A DNA stretch of 64,000 bases from positions 620,001-684,000 of the forward strand of contig CALSOH010000002.1 in the NCBI GenBank assembly GCA_943787925.1. The letters run 5' to 3'. Below are positions 14,156 to 22,590 of this stretch, one piece after another. Numbering within the stretch: position 1 is the first letter of the stretch; every line of letters starts with the position of its first letter. Under the pieces are notes generated by a model. It was not told the origin of the DNA and did no database searches. It saw only the letters and a program-made list of their open reading frames with translations. This DNA comes from TMED14 sp003507115. GTDB lineage: Bacteria; Bacteroidota; Bacteroidia; Flavobacteriales; Schleiferiaceae. A program made the translations under genes and the position numbers.

Positions 14156-14743
14156 TTAATAACCTCCCTCCTCCGAACGCAAATGCAGGGAGGCGTATAC
14201 CTCCTCGGCCTCTTCCATCCATTCCGGACCATACGCCCTGACGAGTGCTCCTCGCAAGAACCTGAATACCGGCAACTTAAGCTCCTGACCCAGGCTGCAT
14301 GCGGGTTCGCAGACCTTCCAATGATGGACATTCAGGGCGTCAAAGTCTTTGTATTTGGTCACGCGAATGGGATACAAATGGCAGGAGATTGGTTTGGGCC
14401 AATCCACGGCACCCGCCGCCGACGCCTGTTCAATTCCACACTTCGCGACGCCCTGATCGAAGGTTACATAGGCACATTCTTTTCCCTCTACGAGGGGAGT
14501 TACCCATTCTCCGTCATCGTCCTTCACCGCAACACCCTGAGATTCCAGCGCGGCGATTCCCTCCGGTCGCAAAAATGGGCGAATAGCCGATTGGATCGAT
14601 TCCAAAATAGGAACTTCGGAAGGAAGTAAGGGAGCCCCTGCATCGCCTTCCACGCAGCAAGCCCCTTTGCACTTCGAGAGGTCACAGCAGAAAGCATGCT
14701 CAAAGGCCACCTGGGAGACGATGGTTTCCCCAATCTGTATCAT
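14156..14743 (-). CDS. DUF3109 family cysteine-rich protein
   Basis: A 195-residue protein of the DUF3109 family, common in Bacteroidota and of unknown function. Conserved cysteine motifs are visible: FCCDLSKCKGACCVEGDAGA near residues 18-37, then CAYV, KCGIEQ, ISCHLYPIRV and KVCEPACSLG. The arrangement resembles YkgJ/CxxCxxCC proteins and suggests a bound metal or iron-sulfur cluster. It is divergent from the MarC gene, with start codons about 40 bp apart, sharing a palindromic promoter region (14748-14763). Function is not assigned beyond probable metal binding. Confidence 0.88.
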   Translation of the reverse strand: MIQIGETIVSQVAFEHAFCCDLSKCKGACCVEGDAGAPLLPSEVPILESIQSAIRPFLRPEGIAALESQGVAVKDDDGEWVTPLVEGKECAYVTFDQGVAKCGIEQASAAGAVDWPKPISCHLYPIRVTKYKDFDALNVHHWKVCEPACSLGQELKLPVFRFLRGALVRAYGPEWMEEAEEVYASLHLRSEEGGY

Positions 14744-14747
14744 GCTT

Positions 14748-14763
14748 CAAAGGTCTACCTTTG
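14748..14763. promoter_or_regulatory. Palindromic divergent promoter CAAAGGT-CT-ACCTTTG
   Basis: TACCTTTG at 14756-14763 matches the Bacteroidota -7 consensus TAnnTTTG and lies 18 bp before the MarC-family ATG at 14782. It is the right half of a perfect 7-bp inverted repeat. The left half, read on the minus strand, points at the DUF3109 start at 14743 with a 4-bp spacer variant (TAGACCTTTG). One site may therefore drive, or gate, both genes. Confidence 0.55.
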
Positions 14764-14781
14764 TGGCCAACACGACAAGTC

Positions 14782-15351
14782 ATGAATTTCGCCGAAATCC
14801 TCTCCGCCACGATGGTTCTTTTTGCCGTCATTGACATCATTGGCAGCATCCCTATTATCATCTCGTTGCGCGACAAAGTCGGCCACATTCAGAGTGAAAA
14901 AGCGACCCTCGCCGCCGCTAGCATCATGGTACTTTTCTTGTTTGTCGGGGAAGATCTTTTGGGCCTCTTTGGGGTGAATGTCGCCTCCTTTGCGGTGGCG
15001 GGCTCGTTGGTACTCTTCTTCCTGGCCCTCGAAATGATCTTGGGGGTGCGCATCTATCGCGAAGCGGAGCCCGAGTCTGCGAGCATCGTTCCCATCGCCT
15101 TCCCCTTGATCGCCGGCGCAGGTACGCTGACCACGTTGATTTCCATTCGAAGCGAATACGAACCCATCAATATTTTAATAGCCATTGTGATTAATTCGGT
15201 CTTGGTCTTCGTGGTGCTTAAAAACACCCGGCATTTGGAGCGCTGGTTGGGCAAAAACGGCATTGCAGTAGTGCGCAAAGTCTTTGGCATCATCCTGATG
15301 GCCATTGCGGTCCGGTTATTCACCGCCAATATTGGCAGCCTCATTTCCTGA
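14782..15351 (+). CDS. MarC-family integral membrane protein
   Basis: A protein of about 189 residues with roughly six membrane segments, of the MarC/UPF0056 family; its function remains uncertain despite the antibiotic-resistance name. Typical stretches are FAVIDIIGSIPIIISL near the N-terminus, PIAFPLIAGAGTLTTLI in the middle (the conserved P-L-x-x-G-P/A-G segment) and ILMAIAVRLFTANI at the end. The start is the ATG at 14782 (MNFAEIL). A TTG at 14761 is in frame but lies within the promoter element. The gene is monocistronic or leads weakly into glyS, 83 bp downstream. Confidence 0.9.
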   Translation: MNFAEILSATMVLFAVIDIIGSIPIIISLRDKVGHIQSEKATLAAASIMVLFLFVGEDLLGLFGVNVASFAVAGSLVLFFLALEMILGVRIYREAEPESASIVPIAFPLIAGAGTLTTLISIRSEYEPINILIAIVINSVLVFVVLKNTRHLERWLGKNGIAVVRKVFGIILMAIAVRLFTANIGSLIS

Positions 15352-15434
15352 GTGCCGCAAGTTGGCGACGTGCGGCTCATGTCCTGAAAACTCCCGAACT
15401 TTGTCCTTTGACACACTCCTATTGATTTCCTCCT

Positions 15435-16979
15435 ATGGCCCTCTCTTCAGAAGAATCGTTTAAGCGTATCGTTTCCCACGCCAAGGAATACGGATTTGTC
15501 TTCCAAAGCAGTGAAATTTATGACGGCCTGGCCGCCGTATACGATTATGGCCAGAACGGGGTCCTCCTCAAGAACAACATCAAAAACTTTTGGTGGCGTG
15601 CCATGGTCCAGCTCAACGACAACGTGGTGGGCTTGGATTCGGCCATCTTTATGCATCCGACGGTATGGAAAGCCAGCGGACACGTCGATGCTTTCAACGA
15701 CCCCTTGATCGATAATAAAGACAGCAAAAAGCGGTACCGCGCGGATGTGCTCTTGGAAGAGCATGCCGAAAAACTTCGCCAAAAAGCGGAAAAGGAAGTC
15801 GAAAAAGCGGCCACGCGGTTTGGAGATAGCTTCGATGCAGACCTCTACCGCACGACCAACCCGCGTGTGGTCGGCTATTTAGAATCGGCTGACCTCGTCA
15901 TGTCCCGCTACGTGGCCGCCATGGAAGCCGAAGATCTCGAGGCGGTGCGCCAAATCATCCTCGACGAAAAAATCACTTGCCCCGTGAGCGGCAGCCCCAA
16001 CTGGACGGAAGTGCGTCAATTCAATTTGATGTTCGCGACGAAAATGGGATCGGTCGCCGAGGGCGCAAGCGATCTCTACCTCCGCCCCGAAACCGCCCAG
16101 GGCATCTTTGTCAACTTCCTGAACGTATTCAAGACGGGGCGCATGAAGATCCCTTTCGGAATCGCCCAAATTGGAAAAGCCTTCCGCAATGAAATTGTCG
16201 CCCGGCAATTCATCTTCCGCATGCGGGAGTTTGAGCAAATGGAAATGCAATTCTTTGTGAAGCCGGGCACCGAAATGGAATGGTACGAGCACTGGAAACA
16301 GGCCCGTTTGCGCTGGCATTTGGCCCTAGGCTTTGACGCCTCCCACTATCGATACCACGACCACGACAAGTTGGCCCACTATGCGAATGCGGCGGCCGAC
16401 ATTGAATTTGAATTCCCCTTCGGCTTCAAAGAGATGGAAGGCATCCATAGCCGGACCGACTTTGACCTATCGCGCCACGCCGAATTCTCGGGCAAAAAAC
16501 AGCAGGTCTTCGATCCAGAAACGAATGAAAATTTCACGCCCTATGTCGTGGAGACCTCCATTGGTTTGGACCGCATGTTCCTGAGCGTGCTGAGCCAGAG
16601 CCTAGAAGAAGAGGCCTTGGCAGACGGAAGCAGCCGCACCGTATTGCGCCTCCCCCACGCCCTGGCTCCCACGCAAGCGGCTATCCTTCCCCTGATGAAA
16701 AAGGACGGCCTGCCCGAATTGGCACAGGACATTCACCGCGACCTCAAATTCGACTTCCAAGTGGCCTTTGACGAGAAGGACGCGATTGGAAAACGTTATC
16801 GCCGCCAGGACGCCATCGGCACCCCATTGTGCATCACCATCGATCACCAAAGTTTGGAAGACGGCACTGTCACCATTCGGGACCGAGATAGCATGGAGCA
16901 AAAGCGGGTACATCGCAACGACTTACATCTGATTATCAAGGAGATTGCTTCCATGGAATCGCTTTTGAGGAAAGTGTAA
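15435..16979 (+). CDS. glyS: Glycine--tRNA ligase (single-chain, dimeric type)
   Basis: Charges tRNA-Gly with glycine. It has 514 residues and is of the eukaryote-like alpha2 class-II type (GlyQS), not the split alpha/beta enzyme. Class-II motifs are present: motif 1 region GVLLKNNIKNFWWRAMV, motif 2 GKAFRNEIVARQFIFRMREF with EMEMQFFVKP, and motif 3 VVETSIGLDRMFLSVL. The anticodon-binding domain occupies the last 110 residues (LPHALAPTQAAILPL...RYRRQDAIGTPLCITID). It stands alone between the MarC gene and the small lipoprotein gene. The start ATG at 15435 begins MALSSEESFKRIVSHAKEYG. Confidence 0.97.
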   Translation: MALSSEESFKRIVSHAKEYGFVFQSSEIYDGLAAVYDYGQNGVLLKNNIKNFWWRAMVQLNDNVVGLDSAIFMHPTVWKASGHVDAFNDPLIDNKDSKKRYRADVLLEEHAEKLRQKAEKEVEKAATRFGDSFDADLYRTTNPRVVGYLESADLVMSRYVAAMEAEDLEAVRQIILDEKITCPVSGSPNWTEVRQFNLMFATKMGSVAEGASDLYLRPETAQGIFVNFLNVFKTGRMKIPFGIAQIGKAFRNEIVARQFIFRMREFEQMEMQFFVKPGTEMEWYEHWKQARLRWHLALGFDASHYRYHDHDKLAHYANAAADIEFEFPFGFKEMEGIHSRTDFDLSRHAEFSGKKQQVFDPETNENFTPYVVETSIGLDRMFLSVLSQSLEEEALADGSSRTVLRLPHALAPTQAAILPLMKKDGLPELAQDIHRDLKFDFQVAFDEKDAIGKRYRRQDAIGTPLCITIDHQSLEDGTVTIRDRDSMEQKRVHRNDLHLIIKEIASMESLLRKV

Positions 16980-17027
16980 ATATTTTTCAGCCCATTTGTG
17001 TAGGTGTAATATTTATCTACCTTTGAT

Positions 17028-17035
17028 TCAAGATT
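17028..17035 (+). promoter_or_regulatory. Bacteroidota -7 promoter element for the Glu/Ala-rich lipoprotein
   Basis: TACCTTTG, a perfect TAnnTTTG match, ends 32 bp before the ATG at 17068 in an AT-rich stretch. No clear -33 TTTG lies at the expected 19-21-bp spacing. Confidence 0.6.
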
Positions 17036-17067
17036 TTGAGATCTCAACCTAAAAAAACCCAATTATT

Positions 17068-17280
17068 ATGAAGAAAGTAAGCTTTTTTCTGAGCGCACTG
17101 GCCATGGTTGCCTTTGTTGCTTGTAACAACGCCGCTGAGGAAGCAGCTGTTGAAGAGACAACTGAAGAAGTAGTTGCCGAGGAGGCTCCCGCTGAGGAGG
17201 CTGCTGAAGAGGCTACCGAAGAAGCTGCCGAAGGCGGTGAAGAGGTCGCTGCTGAAGGCGAAGAGGCTGCTGCTGAGTAA
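17068..17280 (+). CDS. Small Glu/Ala-rich lipoprotein
   Basis: A 70-residue protein with an N-terminal lipoprotein signal (MKKVSFFLSALAMVAFVAC, lipobox FVAC, cysteine at about residue 19). After it comes a low-complexity tail of Ala and Glu only, with scattered Thr, Val, Gly and Pro (AAEEAAVEETTEEVV...). The mature part is extremely acidic, with no folded domain. Such short acidic lipoproteins recur in Bacteroidota and are of unknown role. The gene has its own promoter (17028) and terminator (17305), so it is an independent and probably highly expressed unit. Confidence 0.8.
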   Translation: MKKVSFFLSALAMVAFVACNNAAEEAAVEETTEEVVAEEAPAEEAAEEATEEAAEGGEEVAAEGEEAAAE

Positions 17281-17304
17281 TTTGCTCAGAGAATCAGATT
17301 CTTT

Positions 17305-17334
17305 AAAGCCGCTCCAATTGGGGCGGCTTTTTTA
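17305..17334 (+). terminator. Intrinsic terminator of the small lipoprotein gene
   Basis: AAAGCCGCTCC, loop AATT, GGGGCGGCTTT followed by further T residues. The 11-bp stem contains one G-T wobble. It lies 25 bp past the stop codon. Confidence 0.9.
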
Positions 17335-17390
17335 TTTATGCAAACTCCACTAAGCACACGTCACGTCGTCTAAGAGAGAAGCGGAGTGGA

Positions 17391-17813
17391 TTAAGCCAAG
17401 GGCGCTAATAACTCCACTTTGACCCCGGCGCGATCCAAGAATTCTACGCCAGATAAATCCTTGTATTCCGAAGCATAGACTACACGCTTAATACCTGCCT
17501 GGTGAATGAGCTTACTGCAATTCGTGCACGGAGACATAGTGAGATACAGGGTAGCGCCTTCGCAGCTTTGGGAGGATCCTGCCACTTTTAATATGGCATT
17601 CGCTTCCGCGTGTAAGACATACCACTTCGTAAAGCCCTCGTCATCCTCACATACATTCTCGAAACCTGAAGGGGTGCCATTGTATCCATCTGAAATAATC
17701 ATACGACCCTTCACAATCAGCGCACCGACTTTACGGCGCTCACAATGGGAAAGCAGCGACCACTCCGAAGCCATTCGAAGGTAAGCTCGGTCGTATTTTT
17801 CCTGCTTGTTCAT
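17391..17813 (-). CDS. Cytidine/deoxycytidylate deaminase-family protein (dCMP deaminase type)
   Basis: A 140-residue zinc-dependent deaminase. The catalytic motif HAEANAIL (His ligand and proton-shuttling Glu) and the PCTNC pair of cysteine ligands (MSPCTNCSKLIHQAG) are intact. The N-terminal CERRKVGALIVKGRMIISDG and the NGTPSGFENVCEDDEGFTKW segment are typical of dCMP deaminase/ComEB proteins, so the likely reaction is dCMP to dUMP for thymidylate supply. Substrate is inferred from the family. It ends in a 110-bp gap after the lipoprotein terminator and starts 28 bp from tRNA-Leu. Confidence 0.9.
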   Translation of the reverse strand: MNKQEKYDRAYLRMASEWSLLSHCERRKVGALIVKGRMIISDGYNGTPSGFENVCEDDEGFTKWYVLHAEANAILKVAGSSQSCEGATLYLTMSPCTNCSKLIHQAGIKRVVYASEYKDLSGVEFLDRAGVKVELLAPLA

Positions 17814-17841
17814 GGGGTTGCGAGCACTCAGTTAAAGTAAG

Positions 17842-17922
17842 TGCCCAGGGCGGGAATCGAACCCGCACTCCAGGGGAACACGAGTTTGAGTCGTGCGCGT
17901 CTACCAATTCCGCCACCTGGGC
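17842..17922 (-). tRNA. tRNA-Leu (anticodon CAA)
   Basis: Minus-strand cloverleaf: acceptor GCCCAGG/CCTGGGC, D arm containing GGTAGACGC, anticodon stem CACGA/TCGTG with loop CTCAAAC giving anticodon CAA (reads UUG), a 12-nt extra arm, and T arm GCGGG-TTCGATT-CCCGC. The long extra arm fits leucine. CCA is not encoded. Confidence 0.95.
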
Positions 17923-17955
17923 AATTGTGGAGGGCAAACATACATACAAATTGCA

Positions 17956-17963
17956 TACATTTG
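17956..17963 (+). promoter_or_regulatory. Bacteroidota -7 promoter element for prs
   Basis: TACATTTG matches TAnnTTTG and ends 21 bp before the prs ATG at 17985. It lies in the short AT-rich spacer between tRNA-Leu and prs, and starts the prs-rplY-pth transcript. Confidence 0.65.
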
Positions 17964-17984
17964 CACCCCCGAATTGGTAAAAAA

Positions 17985-18917
17985 ATGGACCCTGTCGCAA
18001 AAATTTTCGCTGGACAAGCCACACACGGCTTGGCTTCTGCTATTGCCGAGGCCTACGGGGCGCCAATGGGGCGGGTCAATGTGCTTCGATTTTCGGACGG
18101 GGAATTTCTTCCCTCTTTTGAGGAGTCTGTTCGGGGAAGTCGGGTCTTTTTGATTCAATCTACCATGCCCTCTTCGGAGAATTTGTTCGAGTTGCTTCAG
18201 ATGTGTGATGCCGCGAAGCGCGCTTCGGCTCGACACATCACGGCGGTCGTTCCCTATTTTGGATATGCTCGTCAAGATCGGAAGGACCAACCTCGCGTAC
18301 CGATCACGGCCAAGCTGGTCACCAACTTACTGGAAGCCGCTGGGGCTACTCGGGTCATGACGATGGATTTGCATTCCGACCAAATTCAAGGATTCTTCGA
18401 GGTTCCCGTCGATCACCTCTACTCATCCTCCCTATTTATACCAGACATCGAGGCCCTCAAATTGCACGATTTGACCATTGCTTCTCCCGACATGGGGGGT
18501 TCTAAGCGGGCCACGGCCTACGGAAATAAACTAGGCGCCGACGTGGTCATCTGTTACAAGCAGCGCAAAAAAGCCAATGTCATCGACAAAATGACGGTCA
18601 TTGGTGATGTGGCTGGCCGCAACGTCATCCTCCTGGACGATATGGTCGACACCGCTGGCACCTTGACTAAGGCAGCTGACATGCTCATGGAACAGGGCGC
18701 CAAGTCTGTCCGGGCATACTGCACGCATGGTGTTTTGTCGGGCAATGCCATCGAGCGCATCGAACAGTCCGCTTTGCAAGAATTGGTCATTACCGACACC
18801 ATTCCCCAAGCGACGACTTCTGAAAAAATTCGCGTCCTCAGCGTCGCCAACCTTTTTGCCGCAGTGATGCACAAAGTGAACTCCAATGAGTCCATCAGCG
18901 GCCACTTCTTAATGTAA
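17985..18917 (+). CDS. prs: Ribose-phosphate pyrophosphokinase (PRPP synthetase)
   Basis: Makes PRPP from ribose 5-phosphate and ATP for nucleotide, histidine and tryptophan synthesis. It has 310 residues from the ATG at 17985 (MDPVAKIFAGQATHGLASAI). A longer frame reaches back to 17841 but crosses the tRNA gene and the promoter, so it is not real. The PRPP-binding motif (VILLDDMVDTAGTLTKAADM), the ATP-site loop (PYFGYARQDRKDQPRVPITA) and MDLHSDQIQGFF are all present. It is followed by rplY (19 bp) and pth. This order links nucleotide supply to translation genes, as in many Bacteroidota. Confidence 0.97.
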   Translation: MDPVAKIFAGQATHGLASAIAEAYGAPMGRVNVLRFSDGEFLPSFEESVRGSRVFLIQSTMPSSENLFELLQMCDAAKRASARHITAVVPYFGYARQDRKDQPRVPITAKLVTNLLEAAGATRVMTMDLHSDQIQGFFEVPVDHLYSSSLFIPDIEALKLHDLTIASPDMGGSKRATAYGNKLGADVVICYKQRKKANVIDKMTVIGDVAGRNVILLDDMVDTAGTLTKAADMLMEQGAKSVRAYCTHGVLSGNAIERIEQSALQELVITDTIPQATTSEKIRVLSVANLFAAVMHKVNSNESISGHFLM

Positions 18918-18936
18918 ACTCTGAAAACTCCATCCC

Positions 18937-19587
18937 ATGCAATCCGTTACGATTAAAGGAACCGTTCGCACCGAACTCGGCAGCAAGTTTGCCAAAGCTG
19001 TTCGCGCAGCAGGTGACGTACCCTGCGTTATTTACGGCGGAAAAGAGCCCATCCACTTTAGCGCTCCGATCCTTGCCTTCCGTGAATTGGTCTATACCTC
19101 TGAAGCGTTGGTCGCTCACATCGAGTTGGACGGCAAAACCATCCAAGCGGTCATCCAAGACATGCAATTTGATCCCTTGACGGACAAGTTGACGCACATG
19201 GACTTGATCGAAGTGGTCGAGGGCAAGCCTGTGACCATCGAAGTACCTGTCGTCATGACGGGAAATGCACGCGGTGTTCGTAACGGGGGTAAATTGAAGT
19301 CTGTCCTTCGCTCTTTGAAAATTAAGGGGCATATCAACGACCTTCCTTCTGTGATTGAGCACGACATCACGGACTTGCGTATTGGTCAATCCATTCGCGT
19401 CAGCGATATGAAGGATGGAAAACCCTTCGAGGTGTTGAACGCTGAAGCCGCCGTCGTAGTGACGATCAAAATGTCACGTAAGGCTGTTTCTGAAGAGGAA
19501 GAAGCTGAAGAGGCTGCCGAAGGCGCTGAAGCAACTGCGGAAGCAGCTGTTGAAGGTGCTGAGGCGAACCAAGCAGCCGCTGAATGA
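18937..19587 (+). CDS. rplY: Ribosomal protein bL25, CTC (long) form
   Basis: Binds 5S rRNA in the large subunit. It has 216 residues, the long general-stress (CTC) form. The N-terminal L25 domain is MQSVTIKGTVRTELGSKFAK ... GKTIQAVIQDMQFDPLTDKL. The TL5-like beta domain follows (VVEGKPVTIEVPVVMTGNAR...FEVLNAEAAVVVTIKM). The last 40 residues are a low-complexity Glu/Ala tail (EEEEAEEAAEGAEATAEAAV...), compositionally like the small lipoprotein at 17068. The stop codon overlaps the pth start (ATGA), so the two are translationally coupled. Confidence 0.95.
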   Translation: MQSVTIKGTVRTELGSKFAKAVRAAGDVPCVIYGGKEPIHFSAPILAFRELVYTSEALVAHIELDGKTIQAVIQDMQFDPLTDKLTHMDLIEVVEGKPVTIEVPVVMTGNARGVRNGGKLKSVLRSLKIKGHINDLPSVIEHDITDLRIGQSIRVSDMKDGKPFEVLNAEAAVVVTIKMSRKAVSEEEEAEEAAEGAEATAEAAVEGAEANQAAAE

Positions 19588-20147
19588 AAAAATTCCTTGT
19601 GATTGGCTTGGGCAACCCCGGACCGGAGTATGCCCACACCCGCCACAACATTGGATTTGATATCGTGGACGCCTGGGCTCAGGCGTCCACGTCTATTTTT
19701 AGCCCCGCCCGATATGGCGATCGGGCCCAGATAAAACTCAAGGGCCGGACTGTCATTCTGATCAAGCCCACCACCTTCATGAACCTCAGCGGCAAAGCCG
19801 TGCGATATTGGATGGAGGAGGAGAAAGTCCCTCTTGAAAATATGGTCATCCTCGTCGACGAGCTCGCACTCCCTCTCGGAACCGTGCGTCTCAAAACCCA
19901 AGGGAGCGACGGCGGGCACAATGGCCTCCATGACATTCAAGCCGTTCTCGGCCACCAGAATTATGCGCGCTTGCGCTTTGGCATCGGCCAGCACTTCCCC
20001 AAAGGCCATCAAGTGGACTTTGTTTTGGGCCGTTGGCAGGCCAGTGAAATGGAGTTCGTCACCCCTGGTATCGAGCGCGCCATCAAGCTTCTCGAAACCT
20101 GGGTTTTGGCCGGCGCCCAAACGGCCATGAACCAATACAATCAGTAG
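19584..20147 (+). CDS. pth: Peptidyl-tRNA hydrolase
   Basis: Releases peptides from prematurely dropped peptidyl-tRNAs. It has 187 residues. The family hallmarks are VIGLGNPGPEYAHTRHNIGF (catalytic His in TRHNIG), IKPTTFMNLSGKAV and LPLGTVRLKTQGSDGGHNGL. The gene overlaps rplY by 4 bp, a pairing seen widely in bacteria. A T-rich stretch (TATTTTTTTCTTTTTTGGGG) follows the stop, but with no convincing stem. Confidence 0.96.
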   Translation: MKKFLVIGLGNPGPEYAHTRHNIGFDIVDAWAQASTSIFSPARYGDRAQIKLKGRTVILIKPTTFMNLSGKAVRYWMEEEKVPLENMVILVDELALPLGTVRLKTQGSDGGHNGLHDIQAVLGHQNYARLRFGIGQHFPKGHQVDFVLGRWQASEMEFVTPGIERAIKLLETWVLAGAQTAMNQYNQ

Positions 20148-20205
20148 GGCTATTTTTTTCTTTTTTGGGGTATTTCCCGAACGCATAGCGAGGTAATTTC
20201 GCGCC

Positions 20206-22590
20206 GTGAAAGAACGTATTCGGGTATTTATTATTTTGGTTTTAGCGCCGTTCGCCGCGCTAGCCCAGAACGCCGCACTCCGCGGTCAGGTGATTTTTGA
20301 AGGGACCATGGAAGCCGCATTGGGCTACCGCATCACGGTCGAGCACGGATCCTTCCACGCGGAACAGACCACGGCCCGCGAAGGCGCCTTCGCCTTCTCC
20401 AACTTGCCCGTGGGCTTGTGCAACATCCGGGTGAGCAGCCCAGACGGCACCTCTACTACCGTCCTCCACGAGCAAACCCTCAATGCCGTAAAACCCCTGG
20501 AGTTGCGCATTGAGGTCGAGCGGCCCTACCAAGTCCTCGAAGAGGTCGCCATCAGCGCCGAGGCCTTCCAAACCACAGAAGAAACACCCCTCTCGATCAA
20601 AAACATCAACTGGTCCGAAATGCAGCGCATGCCCGGGGCCACCTTAGACATCAGTAAAGCGATCCAAAGCTTTCCAGGCGTTCTACCCAAATCGAGTTTT
20701 GGCTATAACATTTCCATCCGCGGCGGGGCGTCCAGCGAAAACGCCTACCGAATGGATGGGATCGACCTCCCGACGATCAACCACTTCAGCATTCAAGGCG
20801 CGAGCGGCGGGGCGGTCAGCCTTCTCAATATGGACTTCATCCAGGGGGCGGCCTTGTATTCGGGGGCCTTCCCCTCGAGCATGAGTAACGTGCTTTCAGG
20901 TGCTTTGGATTTGGATTTGCGCCAAGCTCGAAGCGATCGTCCCGGCGTTCGGATGACCTTGGGGGCGACCGACGTGGGCGCTACCCTAGAGCTGCCGTTA
21001 AATGAGCGTTCGGGCTTGATGGTTTCGGCCCGAAACAGCTTTTCGCAGCACTACTTCAAGCTTTTCAACATTCCCGTTCTGCCCACCTACCAAGATGCCC
21101 AATTTAAGTTCTACACCCGCCTCGGAAGCCAGAAAGATTTAACCATCCTGGGCGTCGGCGGTTGGGATTCCTACCGCGTGTACAGCGAAGGGCGTGGGAG
21201 CGATGCCCTCCTATACAATGTGGGCTACATCCCTGAGGGCGAGCAAAGCACCGAAGTCTTGGGCGCGCGCTACCGTCACTTTGTTCCAGATGGCGTCAAA
21301 ACCCTCGTGGTAAGCCGCGACCGAATCACGAACGATGCCGACAAATTTGTAGGCAACACGCGTCAGGAATCGGACCGCCAATTGCGCTACCGCTCCTTCG
21401 AGGACCGCACCCGTTTGCGCTACGAACGTGTTTGGGATGGCGAACGGGGTAAACTCACACTCGGCGGCAGTTTAGAGGCCGTCGGTATTGGGGTTGATAT
21501 GTGGGCGCTCAAGGGCCGTGTCACAGGCGTGGACACGACGAATCTGCAAACCACCCTGAGCTACGCCCAGGGCGGCCTCTTTGGGGCCTATGCACGGCAT
21601 TCCGCCAACCAGCGCGGGACCTTGAACCTGGGGCTGCGCATGGACGCTTCCAACTTCAATTTGAACATGGTGAATCCTCTGGCGCAACTTTCGCCGCGGG
21701 CTTCCTACAAATACCAGCTTAGCTCGCATTGGACGGCCAACAGCCACGTGGGCCGTTACCAACAGATGCCCGCCGGCATTCTCCTGGCGGCCAACCGCGC
21801 GACCAACCATGGCCGCTTCACGCGCTTCACCACGACAGACCACCTCGGCGCGGGCGTCGAGTACCAAAATGGCAAAACCTACCGCGTCAGCATGGAGGTG
21901 TATAGCAAGCGCTACCGCAACGCCCCCTTCTTGGTGAACGACCAAATCGCTTACGCCAACGCCATCGGCGCCTATGTCGCGGTAGGAGATCAACCTTCCA
22001 TTCCCGAGGCCCAGGGTCGAGCCCGCGGTTTTGAGCTCTTCCTGCAGCAAAAGCTCAAAGGCCAGTATTGGTGGATGGGCGCCTACAACTATGGCATCAG
22101 TGAATTCCAAACGGCTGCCGGCGACTGGACTCCCTCTGTGTGGGACAGCCGACACACGGTCAGTCTGACGTCTGGAAAGGTCTGGGGAAAAGGTTGGCAA
22201 TGGGGCCTCAAATGGCGCTATTCCTCCGGCACGCCGTATACACCCTTTGACGAATCCACTTCCGCGCTCGTGGCGAACTGGGATGTGCTGCAACGCGGGG
22301 TGTTCGACTTTGGGCAGGTGAACAGTGAGCGCCTTGCCGCTTTTACTCAGCTGGATTTCCGCCTGGACAAAACCTATTCCCACAAAGGGTGGAGCCTCAA
22401 TTGGTTCTTGGATTTGCAGAATTTGGCCAGTGGCGACATTCCGCTCATGCCCTATTTGACCGTGGTGCGTGATGCGGATACCAAAGCGCCGTTGCTGGAT
22501 CCTAATGACCCCAGCCGCTACCAAATGCAACTCCTTCGCTCCGACACGGGCCGAACGCTCCCCACGATTGGGATGATTCTGGAGTTTTAG
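20206..22590 (+). CDS. TonB-dependent outer-membrane receptor with N-terminal carboxypeptidase-like domain
   Basis: A 794-residue receptor for energised uptake across the outer membrane. It starts at GTG 20206 (signal VFIILVLAPFAALAQ); there is no nearby ATG, and a TAATTTCG -7-like element lies only 5 bp upstream, so the leader is very short. Residues about 22-100 form a carboxypeptidase-regulatory-like beta-sandwich (LRGQVIFEGTMEAALGYRIT). The plug is about 115-235 (MPGATLDISKAIQSFPGVLP, NISIRGGASSENAYRMDGID), followed by the barrel, ending in TLPTIGMILEF with a terminal aromatic. It lacks the SusC features and has no SusD neighbour. The substrate is unknown. The stop codon directly abuts the repeat array at 22591. 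Confidence 0.92.
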   Translation: MKERIRVFIILVLAPFAALAQNAALRGQVIFEGTMEAALGYRITVEHGSFHAEQTTAREGAFAFSNLPVGLCNIRVSSPDGTSTTVLHEQTLNAVKPLELRIEVERPYQVLEEVAISAEAFQTTEETPLSIKNINWSEMQRMPGATLDISKAIQSFPGVLPKSSFGYNISIRGGASSENAYRMDGIDLPTINHFSIQGASGGAVSLLNMDFIQGAALYSGAFPSSMSNVLSGALDLDLRQARSDRPGVRMTLGATDVGATLELPLNERSGLMVSARNSFSQHYFKLFNIPVLPTYQDAQFKFYTRLGSQKDLTILGVGGWDSYRVYSEGRGSDALLYNVGYIPEGEQSTEVLGARYRHFVPDGVKTLVVSRDRITNDADKFVGNTRQESDRQLRYRSFEDRTRLRYERVWDGERGKLTLGGSLEAVGIGVDMWALKGRVTGVDTTNLQTTLSYAQGGLFGAYARHSANQRGTLNLGLRMDASNFNLNMVNPLAQLSPRASYKYQLSSHWTANSHVGRYQQMPAGILLAANRATNHGRFTRFTTTDHLGAGVEYQNGKTYRVSMEVYSKRYRNAPFLVNDQIAYANAIGAYVAVGDQPSIPEAQGRARGFELFLQQKLKGQYWWMGAYNYGISEFQTAAGDWTPSVWDSRHTVSLTSGKVWGKGWQWGLKWRYSSGTPYTPFDESTSALVANWDVLQRGVFDFGQVNSERLAAFTQLDFRLDKTYSHKGWSLNWFLDLQNLASGDIPLMPYLTVVRDADTKAPLLDPNDPSRYQMQLLRSDTGRTLPTIGMILEF

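Noticed and set aside
17841..17984. N-terminal extension of prs
   Set aside because: The extension translates tRNA-Leu and the promoter. The PRPP synthetase family begins at the ATG at 17985.
20148..20175. Terminator after pth
   Set aside because: A T-rich run is present, but I find no adjacent stem.
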